DNA of 64,000 bases from Pelagadaptatus sp034112445 (GTDB lineage Bacteria; Pseudomonadota; Gammaproteobacteria; Pseudomonadales; Cellvibrionaceae). Shown here one piece after another: positions 39,617 through 50,387 of the stretch. The position numbers and the translations under genes are program-made. Below the pieces are notes generated by a model that had not been told where the DNA came from, did no database searches, and saw only the letters and a program-made list of their open reading frames with translations. The stretch spans positions 248,001 through 312,000 of the forward strand of contig JAWUVI010000022.1 of the NCBI GenBank assembly GCA_034112445.1, given 5' to 3'. Positions within the stretch are counted from its first letter, which is position 1. Each line of letters starts with the position of its first letter.

Positions 39617-42600
39617 CTAATACTGCTGCGCCGGCGAACCTACTAAAGATAAGATATTTTCCAGTAACGCTTCTTCCTGATACGGCTTACCCATATATTT
39701 ATTAACCCCTAACGACAAAGCTCTGTCACGATGCTTATCGCCTGTACGAGACGTTATCATGATAATGGGTAAATCTTTAAGGCGGCTGCTAGAGCGGATA
39801 TTTTTCGCTACTTCAAAACCATCCATTCGTGGCATTTCAATATCTAGCAGCATGACGTCAGGAACATGATCCTGGAGCAACAGCATGGCGTCCGCGCCAT
39901 CATTAGCTGTCAGCACTTCAAAACCTTGACGCTCTAAAAAGCGTGATGTGACCTTTCTTACCGTCACAGAATCATCCACTACCATAACTACTTTAGCGTT
40001 CTCTACTTCACGCTCAGGGAAATCTATGAGATTTTTGGGCAGACTCTCGAGCGCAACCTCTTTACGAATCAAGGCGTGCGGGTCAACAATTACCACAACA
40101 CTACCATCCCCCATCACCGTTGCACCCGATACGCCCTGCACCAATCCAAATTGGGAGCCGAGGCTTTTTACAACAATCTCTCGACTACCCATCAGCATAT
40201 CAACTTGAATGGCTACCGAATTAGTAGATGTTCGGACTAAGATAACCGGAAGTGGCATCGCCTGCCCTTCCAACTTAGGGTTGGGGTCAGTATGCAGCAA
40301 ACTACCTAAGTAACGCACTTGGTATTGCTCACCCGCGTACTCAAACCGGGCTTCTTCATTTTGGTAGTAATGCTCTAACTCAAACGGGCTTACGCGAACG
40401 ATACCTTCAATAGTATTAAGCGGAACAGCATAACGATCATCGCCCAACCGAATCATTAAGGCTCTATTGACCGATACCGTGAATGGTAAACGAACCGTAA
40501 ACTCTGTGCCTTCTCCTTCTTTCGAATCGATAGAAATAGAGCCACCTAACTGTTTTATTTCAGAGGTCACAACATCCATGCCAACCCCTCGACCAGAAAT
40601 TTGGGTCACCGCCTCTGCCGTACTAAAGCCAGCGTGCAGAATAAACTGCATGATATCGCGGTCGCTCAGCTGAGCATCGTCTGCCATTAAGCCACGCTCA
40701 ATCGCTTTTTCTCTAACTCGCCGTAAATTAATTCCTCTACCATCATCGGTAAGGCGTAATAAGACGTCTCCACCTTCACGCCCTAAGGTTAACAATACTC
40801 GTCCGGTCTCAGGCTTTCCTGCCGCTAAGCGTTCCTCTGGAGACTCAATGCCATGATCAACTGAATTTCTCAACATGTGCTCTAATGGCGCAACCATACG
40901 CTCTAGCACTGTTCGATCCATCTCCCCTTCGACATTAGCTAGTTCAAAGTTAACATTCTTACCCAGTTCATTGGCTACCTGTCGAATAATACGACGCAGC
41001 CTTGGCACCAATCTAGAAAACTGCACCATCCTTGAGCGCATTAAGCCTTCTTGCAGCTCCGTATTAATCCTAGACTGCTGTAATAATAATGTTTCAGTAT
41101 CACGGGTTTTATCAGAGAGCGTCGATTTTAAATCCAACAAATCGGATGCTGACTCAATTAAAGAGCGCGACAATTGCTGCAAGTGTGAGTAACGATCCAT
41201 CTCTAATGGATCAAAATCATCAGTCTCTTCCATTTGTTCTTGGCGGAATAAAACCTGAGCCTCGGTTTCAATATCCAAACGCCGTAACTGCTCTTGAAGA
41301 CGATTAATAGTGGAGTCCATCTCTTCCAGAGTGAATCCCATTTCGCTGAGCTGCTCCTCTGTTCGTCCACGACTAATTGAGGTTTCACCCGCCAAATTCA
41401 CAAGCTCTTCAATTAATTCGGCTGAAACTTTTATGACCTCTTGAGGCGCACTGCGCTTAGTCGCTAATGCAGAAGCTCCACGGCCACCAGTATGAGTAGC
41501 AGCCGATCCTTGCGCTGGCGCCGGCATTTTAAAGTCAGAGCCGGTTGGCACCGAGGCGCCACTAGTCACCACAGGAACATTGTCTTTAGGTTGGAAAGCA
41601 ACCACATTAGTTGTACCAGAATCATCTTTTGAATCAGCTGTAGAGTCAGTAAAAACTGGTAATTGAGATTCTTGATTATTACCAATTTCGACAGTGGAGT
41701 CTTGATTCGTCGAGTTGCCCTCAAGCTCTTCTGACATTGAGGATGAATCAACTACACCAGCTAGATTAACGTATTCACCAGTCATTATGGCTCTGATTTT
41801 TTCCACTCTACGCAATAAAGCATCTTGGTAATTATGCAGGTTTGAAAAGAATCCTTTATTTAAATCGTTACTGCTCGCAAGGTTAATCAAGTAAGTTTCA
41901 AAATCATGGGCAACATCACCCACTCCCATCATCCCAGAAAGCCGAGCCCCCCCTTTAAGCGTATGCAATACTCGTTTGAGTTCGGTTGCCGGCTCATCTA
42001 GGGACCAATCTTCTTCCCAGTCATGGACAAACTTTTCCACCTCTTCCATCAACTCGTCTGCTTCCTCTAGAAATATTTCTAGAATATCCAGATCCATATC
42101 TTCTGGTAAGCCTACATATTCAGAATCAGAAGTAACCGCTTCTTCTATTGTTGCGTTTTCAGTTTCTGTATTCTCTGGCTCCGGCATTTCAGAAGCCGAA
42201 GGTTCAATAACCTCTACAGTATCGCTGTGAAGTTCATACCCTGTATTATCGATAGCCTCCGATGCTTCCTCTGATAGGACCACATCAATTTCAGGCATGA
42301 TTTCGTCAGCCTGATTATTAATTACGGTAAATCGGTTCTTTAATTCGTCTAAAATCTCGGTTGATTCAGGATTGATTTCTTTGGGGTTTTGGCCTGCTGC
42401 AACAGCATCAACCATATCTAAGAGTTCTTCATGCACTTTATTGAGAACATCAAAATCATTCTCAGACAGGGGTAAGTACCCAGCAGTCATCTCACGATAA
42501 ACCGCAGCCAACTGACAACTTAGGCTGTTCATAGCAGGAAGACCTGCGTGATCAGCGCCCTTGGCCAAGGTATCTAGCTCATCAACAACCGGATTAATTG

Positions 42601-45565
42601 TAGTTACATCAAAAGAATCAAGGCTTAAATCAGTTAAAAATTCATCCGTATCTAACAATATGTCCATTTCTTGGGACATAAAAATAGACAGTAATTCCGG
42701 ATCAATTTGCTTTTTTCCATCAGACTTTTCTTCTTGACGAATTAATGGTCCAACCGATAAATCCCGTAATTCTGCAACCCGAGCTTTATACTGATCAAGC
42801 TTTGGAATAATGACATCTTCACCGGCCCTAATCTTATCCAACGCTTGATGGACGTACTCTGTACCATCCTTCAATAATTGCAAAATATCGTCATCAATAT
42901 GCTGCATATAAGTGCGCATTTCTTTAGCAAAACTTTCTAAAGGTGTTACCAGCTGAGCAATTTCACCAAGATCAGCCATATGAGCACTGCCTTTTAGCGT
43001 ATGCAATGCTCGCTGTGTTTGCTCAGTAGGGGTTGTATACAGAGGAGCGGCCTCCTCCATACTCGCAATAAATTCTTCGACAACCTCCAAATGGGTCAGA
43101 GCTTCCGCAACAAAAATACCCCATAGCACCGCTTGTTCATCTTCCCCATCAAGCTCATTAGTATCTTGCTCTGAATCTATCTCGGCCGATGACTCTATCT
43201 CAATTTGTGGCTCAAGCTTTTCATCTGACAAATTTTCAGCTTGTAGCTCACTTGGGAACTCACCATTAGATATTGCTTGCCCCCACGCCATGTATTGAAC
43301 AATTAGCTCTTTATGGGGAGTTTCTTGTTTCGCCTCAAAGGCAGCAATCATCTCGGGAAATAGTTCTCGAACGCGACCAATAAAGTCAACTTGAATGACG
43401 TGAGGCTCAATACTGTTATCCATAATTCTGTTGAGCATATTTTCAACAGACCACGCGAGCTCACCGATATCATTCGCCTTAACCATTCGGCCACTGCCTT
43501 TCAACGTATGAAATGCACGTCTAAACTCTGTTAATGAATCTCTATCATCAAAATCTTCTGACCATTTCGGGAAAAATTCGTTGATTGCCTCTAAGACTTC
43601 ATTGGCCTCCTCGACAAATATTTCTAGAATTTCTTCGTCAATTTCATCTTCATCGTCGTCAAGGGTTTCCGTAGTGGCAACGTCCTCTTCTTGGCCTTCT
43701 TCTGTATGGTCATTCTGAAGACCTTCAAGCGTATCTTCGGCGGTCTCTAGAAGCTCAATCGTATCCCCTTCTTGATCATCTCGTGACTCAGGAAGTGAAT
43801 CTATTTCTACCGTTTCTACAGATGCTATTTTTTTCAGAACGGTTGATGCGTCAGCATCAGGTCTTTCATTGTTTCGAGCTACTGCCCTGTTTCCCGCCAC
43901 GGCATATCCCAAAGATGCCACACTTTCTTCTGCAATAGTAAGTAAGGCATCCTCATTATCGTCGCTGCCATTCGTCAATGTTTCTATATAATATTCGACA
44001 CTGGAAATTGCATCTGCCAAGGTATCTAGGTTATTCCAATCAGGCTTAATGGCTTTTTCTATTAACTCTCGCTCAATATACTGACTGCAACTCTGTAAAA
44101 TAACAGCAGGTCTAGACAGTGGAATTATGCTTAATCCACCGCGGATTTCCGCTAATAAGGCTGGGACTTTACTAAGCTGTTTAACATCCCATTGCGATGC
44201 TATGTATTCGACGATGGACTCTTTGGCTTTTTCAAGGCCATTTCGAGACTCCCTTAAAACCGACTCTTGGGCCTGGTTAATCTCTACCCGTCGCCCAAAT
44301 TCGGCCTGCGCACCCATATTAGGCCGCGTCGTTGCCGTAGAAACAGTCGTTAAGCGCTGTTCCATTGCAATCAGCTCACTGGCGACATGCATCAACGTAT
44401 CATTATCGACCTCTGCACCAGAGTCTGCTTGAGTCAAAATACTGATTTGCTCTAAGACTTGAGCTCTCATATCCGTAAAGCCGAGTACAGTTAGCGTATC
44501 TGCGACACGTTGCATAACCGGCAGAGCTTCACTAACACTTGAGCTATCACGCCCGGAAATACCAACATCCAATGCATGTTTAATCGTTTCTAATTCATCT
44601 TGCAACGAAGCCACAACCGACCGCATCGTGTCTGAATCAAGCATACCTTGGCCACTGGCACCTAACTCAGAATTCGAAACCGACTCCTGCAATCCATACT
44701 TATTCTTTATATTTTGAACGCTCAGGCTTGTTGCCGAACTGCGAGCAACATAATAAAGCAGGTTTTTAATCAACCCATCATCGGTGTGAGCATCAAAGGC
44801 TTTGACACCATGATCCACCAATACTTTAATTTCCTTATCTAATTGCCGCAGAAGAGCTTTGATTGCCGCACTAACCTCTAGGTCTCCAGCTTCCAATGAC
44901 TCCACAATGACTTGAGCTATTTCCCATAACGGCTGACGTTTTGTCCCCCTAGTAAGCTGTATCAGACGGTCAAAAACTTTTCCCAAATAGTCTAAATTTT
45001 CCTGCTCTTTTATCCCGCGAATATACCCCGCTGCCGAATACTGATACATTTTGCGCAATTTTTGCAATACAGCCTGCAATTGAGTAGGGTTCTTTAGCGC
45101 TGGATTTTTCGACCCGTGGGTCTGATGGGACGCTGAAATATCTGGATCGAAATAGCGAGTTTGAGACAGTAAGTTTGAGCCCCGTGCCGCTCGCAAGTCG
45201 TTTAATAAAGGCAATAATGTTGCTGGGTCATCTTTTCGAGAAGACTTAACCTGACTGATATAAAGAGGTAATTGCAGGATTGCCTGCATCATTAATTCAA
45301 GCGCTTCAGTTTCGTCAGCTACTTTGCGATTCATCAAGGCCTGAGCCAAGCCTTCCATTTCTTCGGCAAGCAAAGCGGCGCCCAAAAACTCCACCATTTG
45401 TAAACTGCCATGGACCTGGTGGATATGGGTTAAGCAAAAGCGAATTCTAGTCGTGTCTTCTGGATTCTCGACGTAGGCTTCTAACGCTTGTTGCGCAAGC
45501 TTTAAAGTTTCATCAATCTCACCGATGACCCACTCTAATGCTGCGTAGTTATGATTGTCTGCCAT
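39617..45565 (-). CDS. chpA: ChpA/PilL hybrid histidine kinase of the Pil-Chp system
   Basis: A 1982-residue CheA-type kinase that governs twitching motility and surface responses. Three canonical Hpt sites are visible: HTLKGSGRM (about 685), HTLKGSAHM (about 855) and HTLKGGARL (about 1200). An N-terminal Hpt-like fold has HIHQVHGSL (about 53), and a degenerate Hpt-like region without His lies near 1000. The kinase core has the dimerisation helices (about 1375-1500), HATPase LRNSVDHGIESPEE (about 1565) and FSTAEAVTQISGRGVGMDVV. A CheW-like domain and a C-terminal receiver (VVMVVDDSVTVRKV, about 1860) follow. The P. aeruginosa protein is larger, with more Xpt domains. The ATG at 45565 has GAGG at proper distance; an ATG three codons earlier does not. 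Confidence 0.96.
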   Translation of the reverse strand: MADNHNYAALEWVIGEIDETLKLAQQALEAYVENPEDTTRIRFCLTHIHQVHGSLQMVEFLGAALLAEEMEGLAQALMNRKVADETEALELMMQAILQLPLYISQVKSSRKDDPATLLPLLNDLRAARGSNLLSQTRYFDPDISASHQTHGSKNPALKNPTQLQAVLQKLRKMYQYSAAGYIRGIKEQENLDYLGKVFDRLIQLTRGTKRQPLWEIAQVIVESLEAGDLEVSAAIKALLRQLDKEIKVLVDHGVKAFDAHTDDGLIKNLLYYVARSSATSLSVQNIKNKYGLQESVSNSELGASGQGMLDSDTMRSVVASLQDELETIKHALDVGISGRDSSSVSEALPVMQRVADTLTVLGFTDMRAQVLEQISILTQADSGAEVDNDTLMHVASELIAMEQRLTTVSTATTRPNMGAQAEFGRRVEINQAQESVLRESRNGLEKAKESIVEYIASQWDVKQLSKVPALLAEIRGGLSIIPLSRPAVILQSCSQYIERELIEKAIKPDWNNLDTLADAISSVEYYIETLTNGSDDNEDALLTIAEESVASLGYAVAGNRAVARNNERPDADASTVLKKIASVETVEIDSLPESRDDQEGDTIELLETAEDTLEGLQNDHTEEGQEEDVATTETLDDDEDEIDEEILEIFVEEANEVLEAINEFFPKWSEDFDDRDSLTEFRRAFHTLKGSGRMVKANDIGELAWSVENMLNRIMDNSIEPHVIQVDFIGRVRELFPEMIAAFEAKQETPHKELIVQYMAWGQAISNGEFPSELQAENLSDEKLEPQIEIESSAEIDSEQDTNELDGEDEQAVLWGIFVAEALTHLEVVEEFIASMEEAAPLYTTPTEQTQRALHTLKGSAHMADLGEIAQLVTPLESFAKEMRTYMQHIDDDILQLLKDGTEYVHQALDKIRAGEDVIIPKLDQYKARVAELRDLSVGPLIRQEEKSDGKKQIDPELLSIFMSQEMDILLDTDEFLTDLSLDSFDVTTINPVVDELDTLAKGADHAGLPAMNSLSCQLAAVYREMTAGYLPLSENDFDVLNKVHEELLDMVDAVAAGQNPKEINPESTEILDELKNRFTVINNQADEIMPEIDVVLSEEASEAIDNTGYELHSDTVEVIEPSASEMPEPENTETENATIEEAVTSDSEYVGLPEDMDLDILEIFLEEADELMEEVEKFVHDWEEDWSLDEPATELKRVLHTLKGGARLSGMMGVGDVAHDFETYLINLASSNDLNKGFFSNLHNYQDALLRRVEKIRAIMTGEYVNLAGVVDSSSMSEELEGNSTNQDSTVEIGNNQESQLPVFTDSTADSKDDSGTTNVVAFQPKDNVPVVTSGASVPTGSDFKMPAPAQGSAATHTGGRGASALATKRSAPQEVIKVSAELIEELVNLAGETSISRGRTEEQLSEMGFTLEEMDSTINRLQEQLRRLDIETEAQVLFRQEQMEETDDFDPLEMDRYSHLQQLSRSLIESASDLLDLKSTLSDKTRDTETLLLQQSRINTELQEGLMRSRMVQFSRLVPRLRRIIRQVANELGKNVNFELANVEGEMDRTVLERMVAPLEHMLRNSVDHGIESPEERLAAGKPETGRVLLTLGREGGDVLLRLTDDGRGINLRRVREKAIERGLMADDAQLSDRDIMQFILHAGFSTAEAVTQISGRGVGMDVVTSEIKQLGGSISIDSKEGEGTEFTVRLPFTVSVNRALMIRLGDDRYAVPLNTIEGIVRVSPFELEHYYQNEEARFEYAGEQYQVRYLGSLLHTDPNPKLEGQAMPLPVILVRTSTNSVAIQVDMLMGSREIVVKSLGSQFGLVQGVSGATVMGDGSVVVIVDPHALIRKEVALESLPKNLIDFPEREVENAKVVMVVDDSVTVRKVTSRFLERQGFEVLTANDGADAMLLLQDHVPDVMLLDIEMPRMDGFEVAKNIRSSSRLKDLPIIMITSRTGDKHRDRALSLGVNKYMGKPYQEEALLENILSLVGSPAQQY

Positions 45566-45585
45566 GCATGGCATCCTCTTTATTA

Positions 45586-46434
45586 TTAACAGCGTAAATA
45601 AGCTTGAATCCGCTCATCGGCTACTCGCTTCACTAACGGGCTATGCCAATCCACAACCTCACCTATGCCTATGATCAAAACGCCTCCTAATTTCAAGCGT
45701 TTGACCAACTCATTTAAGATATCTTTGCGGCGCCAGCGCGGAAAATAAATCATGACATTTTGACAATAGATAATATCCATCGGCACAACTGGCATATCGG
45801 CTAACTTCAATAAATTTCCTACGCTAAAACAAATTCTATTTCGCAGCTCGTCAACAACTTTAAAAAATCCAGGTTCTGCCGGCTCAAAGTATTTCTCTTT
45901 TTCTGCCGGACTGACTGTTTCAAGTTTCCTAGAGCTGTAAATCCCCTCTCTCGCCACCTGCAAAGCTTGCATACTGATGTCTGAAGCCGTGATACCAAAA
46001 TACGGATTCATGCCGGTTTTTTCAAAGCTATCGTGTATCACCATTGCCAAAGAGTATGGTTCTTCTCCAGTAGCACAGCCCAAGCTCCAAATATCAACTA
46101 CATCCCCTAAGCATTTATCATTAATTCGTCGGGTTAATAGCTGGCGAATAAACTCCAATGAGTCTCGTTCTCTAAAAAAACTCGTTTCACGAACCACTAA
46201 ACGATCAACCAATTGAGACCACTCCATAGCCCCCTGTATACCATCGGTAACCCGCTGAAAATATGCTTCGTAGCTGTTTATGCCTAACTCGCGCATGCGC
46301 CGAGAAATTTGAATTTGTAAAAAACTGCGCTGATGCGCAGCGATTTGCATCCCTATTCTTTCTTCCAGAAGAAAACACCAATGCTCGAATTGCTCATCTG
46401 AAAGGTCTGAAATAGCCTGTAAAGCCCACGCCAT
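45586..46434 (-). CDS. pilK: Chemoreceptor methyltransferase PilK (CheR family)
   Basis: A 282-residue CheR that methylates glutamates of PilJ using SAM. The N-terminal helical domain (about 1-75) precedes the SAM domain: RLVVRETSFFRERDSLEFIR, the motif I region IWSLGCATGEEPYSLAMV, and IDIIYCQNVMIYFPRWRRKDIL-type text (DIIYCQNVMIYF). It lies between pilJ and chpA, as in Pseudomonas. Confidence 0.93.
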   Translation of the reverse strand: MAWALQAISDLSDEQFEHWCFLLEERIGMQIAAHQRSFLQIQISRRMRELGINSYEAYFQRVTDGIQGAMEWSQLVDRLVVRETSFFRERDSLEFIRQLLTRRINDKCLGDVVDIWSLGCATGEEPYSLAMVIHDSFEKTGMNPYFGITASDISMQALQVAREGIYSSRKLETVSPAEKEKYFEPAEPGFFKVVDELRNRICFSVGNLLKLADMPVVPMDIIYCQNVMIYFPRWRRKDILNELVKRLKLGGVLIIGIGEVVDWHSPLVKRVADERIQAYLRC

Positions 46435-46452
46435 AATTTAAACGTCTTTATA

Positions 46453-48615
46453 TTACGCAATAACCGAATCATCAGACTCTAGATCCTCATCGAGATCCAA
46501 TTGAATCTCCTCTAAGTCTTCATCGCCTTCAATATCATAACTTGCAATTTCATTCTTTTTGGCAGCAACATTACTTCTAGTCGGTTCATCGTTGCTTGCT
46601 TCCTCAGGCAAAGTAAAGCCAGCAACAGACTCACGAAGATCAACAGCCATGTCAGCCAAGCGACCAATCGCACCCGCTGTTGCACTAGTACCAGCCGATG
46701 TTTGTGACGTAATCTCTTGAATAACATTCATCGTATTAGAAATATGACCTGCAGATGAGGCTTGTTGACGTGCAGCGTTTGAGATGTTCTGAATCAAATC
46801 AGCCAAATTAGCCGATACACCCTCAATTTCTTCTAGCGCCACACCCGCATCTTGGGCCAAACGTGCACCTCGCACTACTTCTGAGGTTGTTTGCTCCATT
46901 GAGGTTACCGCTTCATTAGTATCGTTCTGAATGGTTTTAACCAGTGCTTCAATCTGCTTTGTAGCAGCTGCTGAGCGCTCCGCCAATCGCTGCACCTCAT
47001 CGGCAACAACCGCGAAACCTCGGCCTGCATCACCAGCCATCGATGCCTGAATCGCTGCGTTCAATGCCAAAATATTTGTTTGGTCAGCAATATCATTAAT
47101 CAACGATACGATGTCCCCAATTTCCTGAGATGACTCACCTAAGCGCTTAATACGTTTGGAAGTATCTTGAATCTGCTCACGAATTGTATCCATGCCGTGA
47201 ATGGTATTTTGCACCACTTTTGAGCCATTACTTGCAATAGATACGGAACGTTCCGCAACCGCGGCTGATTCCGATGCGTTAGCCGATACCTGATCAATGG
47301 TAACCGCCATTTCATTCACAGCCGCTGAGGCTCCCGCAATTTCTTGCGCTTGATGCTCAGATGCTTCCGCCAAATGTAATGCCGTTTGCTGGGTGTCTTG
47401 CGCGGCTGAAGATACATTCACAGCCGTTTCATTAATTCGTGAAACCAGCACCCTAAGTTGATCAATGGTGTAGTTTACCGAGTCGGCAATTGCCCCTGTA
47501 AAATCCTCGGTAACAGTGGCTGTTGTGGTCAAATCACCATCCGCCAAATCCGCCAACTCATCCAGCAAACGTAAAATAGCCGTCTGGTTCTGCTCATTGG
47601 CGTCCGCGGTTTCTTTTAAGCGCCGACGTGTTCCCGTATATAACTGAGCAGCCAACAAACCCAAACATAACAACACAAACCCCCCAAAAACCAAGGATGT
47701 TAAGTTGTTCGGCTGCCTAACACTTGATTGCTCACTAACTCGCTCTGAAAGTCTGTTGAGAGCCTCTTGCAGCAAAGGTGCATCATCGAGCAGTGCATCG
47801 GCTGATTGGCGCGCTTTAAATAAGGAAGGGGATGCCTCAAAAATCTCTCGTACAGATGAACTTACAAACTCAAACAAACCACCAATCTCATCCAAACTTG
47901 AAACGGCATCTCTATCCGTTACGCGAGATATGCTCATGGCAATATCACCCTTTTTCATACCAACCAACACTTTCCCAAATAAGTTTGCATCAAGGTTAAA
48001 TTGATCGGCCGCTGTATTTGCATCACCGCCACCACGCAACATTTTATCGATATTTCGACCAATACGCTCAGCCCGCCAGGACTGCATTTGTGCTACAGCC
48101 ACTTGATCTGCAGGAGCTCTATTCTCTAATAAAATCTCAACAATATTATTATGTTCAGCCTGCAATTCTGGCAAAGAATCATTTAGCGTAATCGCAACAT
48201 CATTTAAAAAGATAATGGTGCCTTTATTGTTAATAATCGTCTGAGCATTGGTCTTTTCTCTTTGCCAAACACTCTCATAGTCTGCGATTTCAGCCGCCAA
48301 AGCACTTCGCGTTCTAGCATCTGCCTCAGGCACTCTATTCCAAATACCATCCATGTGATCAACAACTGACTTGAGCTCAGCAAATGCTTTTTCATCGCCA
48401 GAGGTTGCATCACGAGACAATGAAGTCACGCGGTACGATGAAGCGCGCAACTCAGAGAGCAATCTTAAATACTCTTGATCTTGTGTGGCGTCATTTTGCA
48501 CCCACACAATGCTCACTACAGTTGCCAAAAGAAATCCCATTAAGGCAACGGCTAAAATTGTTGTTGAGCGGTTCTCTCGCACTGATGAGACAAGAGTTCT
48601 GGATTGATTTGCCAT
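46453..48615 (-). CDS. pilJ: Type IV pilus chemoreceptor PilJ
   Basis: A 720-residue methyl-accepting protein. It has a membrane helix at about 17-39, a periplasmic region to about 300 with PilJ-type helical modules, a second membrane helix at about 305-325, a HAMP-like linker, and a long cytoplasmic coiled coil with the conserved hairpin tip LNAAIQASMAGDAGRGFAVVADEVQRLAERS. The C-terminal acidic tail (EDLEEIQLDLDEDLESDD) is unusual for receptors and may recruit ChpA or CheR. The start is backed by AGGAGAA. Confidence 0.94.
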   Translation of the reverse strand: MANQSRTLVSSVRENRSTTILAVALMGFLLATVVSIVWVQNDATQDQEYLRLLSELRASSYRVTSLSRDATSGDEKAFAELKSVVDHMDGIWNRVPEADARTRSALAAEIADYESVWQREKTNAQTIINNKGTIIFLNDVAITLNDSLPELQAEHNNIVEILLENRAPADQVAVAQMQSWRAERIGRNIDKMLRGGGDANTAADQFNLDANLFGKVLVGMKKGDIAMSISRVTDRDAVSSLDEIGGLFEFVSSSVREIFEASPSLFKARQSADALLDDAPLLQEALNRLSERVSEQSSVRQPNNLTSLVFGGFVLLCLGLLAAQLYTGTRRRLKETADANEQNQTAILRLLDELADLADGDLTTTATVTEDFTGAIADSVNYTIDQLRVLVSRINETAVNVSSAAQDTQQTALHLAEASEHQAQEIAGASAAVNEMAVTIDQVSANASESAAVAERSVSIASNGSKVVQNTIHGMDTIREQIQDTSKRIKRLGESSQEIGDIVSLINDIADQTNILALNAAIQASMAGDAGRGFAVVADEVQRLAERSAAATKQIEALVKTIQNDTNEAVTSMEQTTSEVVRGARLAQDAGVALEEIEGVSANLADLIQNISNAARQQASSAGHISNTMNVIQEITSQTSAGTSATAGAIGRLADMAVDLRESVAGFTLPEEASNDEPTRSNVAAKKNEIASYDIEGDEDLEEIQLDLDEDLESDDSVIA

Positions 48616-48702
48616 GTTACGTTCTCCTGAACGGTATTACGTGTCACTGACTTGATTTAATATGGATAAAAAATGCTGCTAAACCACAGCCCTATTTTTA
48701 TT

Positions 48703-49257
48703 TTAGTTTTGTGCTGCGTTCATAAATTGATCATCTTGCTCTAGTAGCTTAGGGCTAAAAACGACCCATTCATGTCCCGCTTGAGAATAGCTACCTGCCA
48801 CAAAGTTTTTGGTTTCTTGCGGCGATGAATCTGGCACATCTTTAAAAGTATCTACAGGAAAATGCTGCATACCGTGAACATTATCAACCATCAAACCACT
48901 GTAAACATTTTCAGTCTCAAGAATAAGAATACGCCTTTGCTTCCTTGGTCCAGCTAATCGCTCACCAAAATAGGACGCCAAATCAAAAATAGGAAGCAAC
49001 CGCCCTCGAACATTCGCCACACCTCTAACCCAAGATTTAACTCCTGGCAGCCGAGTATAAGTGGGAACCTCTAACATTTCCGAAACCTCGCCCATAGGCA
49101 CAACAAACTTAGCTCCTAATAACTCAAAGCCAATGCCACTCCAATGCGGGGTTATATCTATTTGGGCGGGGAGGCCTCGAGCAACACCTAAGCTCTGGCG
49201 AGATAAATCAACAAGCGCGCTATAGGCTTTAAGTTCTTCTGGCATTGATTCAGGCAA
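48703..49257 (-). CDS. pilI: CheW-like adaptor PilI
   Basis: A 184-residue CheW-domain adaptor coupling PilJ to ChpA. Typical text: FELLGAKFVVPMGEVSEMLEVPTYTRLPGVKSWVRGVANVRGRLLPIFDLASYFGE. It lies 20 bases after pilH and 87 bases before pilJ. Confidence 0.94.
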   Translation of the reverse strand: MPESMPEELKAYSALVDLSRQSLGVARGLPAQIDITPHWSGIGFELLGAKFVVPMGEVSEMLEVPTYTRLPGVKSWVRGVANVRGRLLPIFDLASYFGERLAGPRKQRRILILETENVYSGLMVDNVHGMQHFPVDTFKDVPDSSPQETKNFVAGSYSQAGHEWVVFSPKLLEQDDQFMNAAQN

Positions 49258-49277
49258 TGTCTCTCTCCCGCAGATTT

Positions 49278-49640
49278 TTAGGACATTACTTCTGACATGA
49301 CGCCAAGCAACTTTTTCTCTTCAATGGGCTTAGTTAGGTAGGCTTTAGCGCCTTGGCGCAACCCCCAGACCCTATCAGTTTCTTGATCTTTGGTTGTGAC
49401 AATAACCACAGGAATATGGCTTGTCTCTGGGGATTTAGATAACTGACGAGTAGCCTGAAAACCATTCAAGCCTGGCATAACAACATCCATAAGAACCAAC
49501 TCAGGTAATTCTTTTTTTGCTATAGCTACGCCTGCCTCTCCATTTTCTGCAGTAATGACACTGTGGCCATTTTTTTCTAGGATGCTGGTTAGCTTGTGCG
49601 TCTCCGTAGGGGAGTCATCAACAATAAGTACTTTGGCCAT
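49278..49640 (-). CDS. pilH: Response regulator PilH
   Basis: A 120-residue stand-alone receiver of the Pil-Chp system. The acidic pair and phospho-Asp are in KVLIVDDSPTE (about 4-14) and LVLMDVVMPGLNG (Asp about 52); the Thr and Lys of the switch are in VVIVTTKDQ and YLTKPIEE. PilH opposes PilG in pilus control, probably as a phosphate sink. Confidence 0.94.
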   Translation of the reverse strand: MAKVLIVDDSPTETHKLTSILEKNGHSVITAENGEAGVAIAKKELPELVLMDVVMPGLNGFQATRQLSKSPETSHIPVVIVTTKDQETDRVWGLRQGAKAYLTKPIEEKKLLGVMSEVMS

Positions 49641-49692
49641 AGTCGTCTCTAAAATAATCTAATAATTTTGACTGTGAATTAAATTTCACAAA

Positions 49693-50082
49693 CTAACTTG
49701 TTGCTCCGGTATGGGCTTCAATCGTTCCCAGCAGCTCACTTTTACTAAAAGGCTTAGTAAGATATTGATCAGAACCCACTATTCTTCCTTTAGCTTTATC
49801 GAACAAACCATCCTTACTAGACAGCATAATCACTGGTGTGGATTTGAACTCACTGTTATTTTTAATTAAAGCGCAAGTTTGATAGCCATCTAACCTAGGC
49901 ATCATAATATCCACAAAGATAATATCAGGTTTGGTATCGGCTATTTTTGCCAACGCATCAAAACCATCAACTGCGGTTACAACCGTACAGCCTGCCTTTT
50001 TAAGCAGCGTTTCGGCTGTTCGTCTGATGGTTTTACTATCATCAATAACCATCACCTTGAGATTCTCAAGATTCACATCCAT
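49693..50082 (-). CDS. pilG: Response regulator PilG
   Basis: A 129-residue receiver, the first gene of the Pil-Chp operon. It shows VMVIDDSKTIRRTAETLLKKAGC, the phospho-Asp in IIFVDIMMPRLDGYQ, and the switch residues in VIMLSSKDG and YLTKPFSK. PilG acts upstream of the PilB motor and cAMP synthesis in P. aeruginosa. It is divergent from gshB, as there. Confidence 0.95.
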   Translation of the reverse strand: MDVNLENLKVMVIDDSKTIRRTAETLLKKAGCTVVTAVDGFDALAKIADTKPDIIFVDIMMPRLDGYQTCALIKNNSEFKSTPVIMLSSKDGLFDKAKGRIVGSDQYLTKPFSKSELLGTIEAHTGATS

Positions 50083-50387
50083 AACTTAACGACCTTCATC
50101 TAACCTTTATTAATAGGTTTATACTTATAATTTATGTGATTGCTGAAAAGAATAAAACAGCAACGAGATTTTTAACATAGTTTTTAAATCATATCCATAA
50201 CACACTCAAAGCATTAGGTTTTTTATTTCATCAACTGGCTATATGGTTGCACTATTTGGTCAATAAGCTTAAGTTAGGCGGGCTTTATAATAGCAACTTA
50301 ACTTCTATTTTTATCACCCACTTGTAGAATAGATGATACTGGTAAAATAACCTTATTAAAGTAGCAACTTCCATCAAGCGAGCAATC
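50083..50387. other. 305-base divergent promoter region between pilG and gshB
   Basis: AT-rich, with no open frame worth calling. A TATAAT at 50286-50291 faces gshB, but no good -35 is found at the right spacing. AT-rich stretches near 50125-50135 could serve pilG on the other strand. No clear operator palindrome was seen. Confidence 0.5.
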
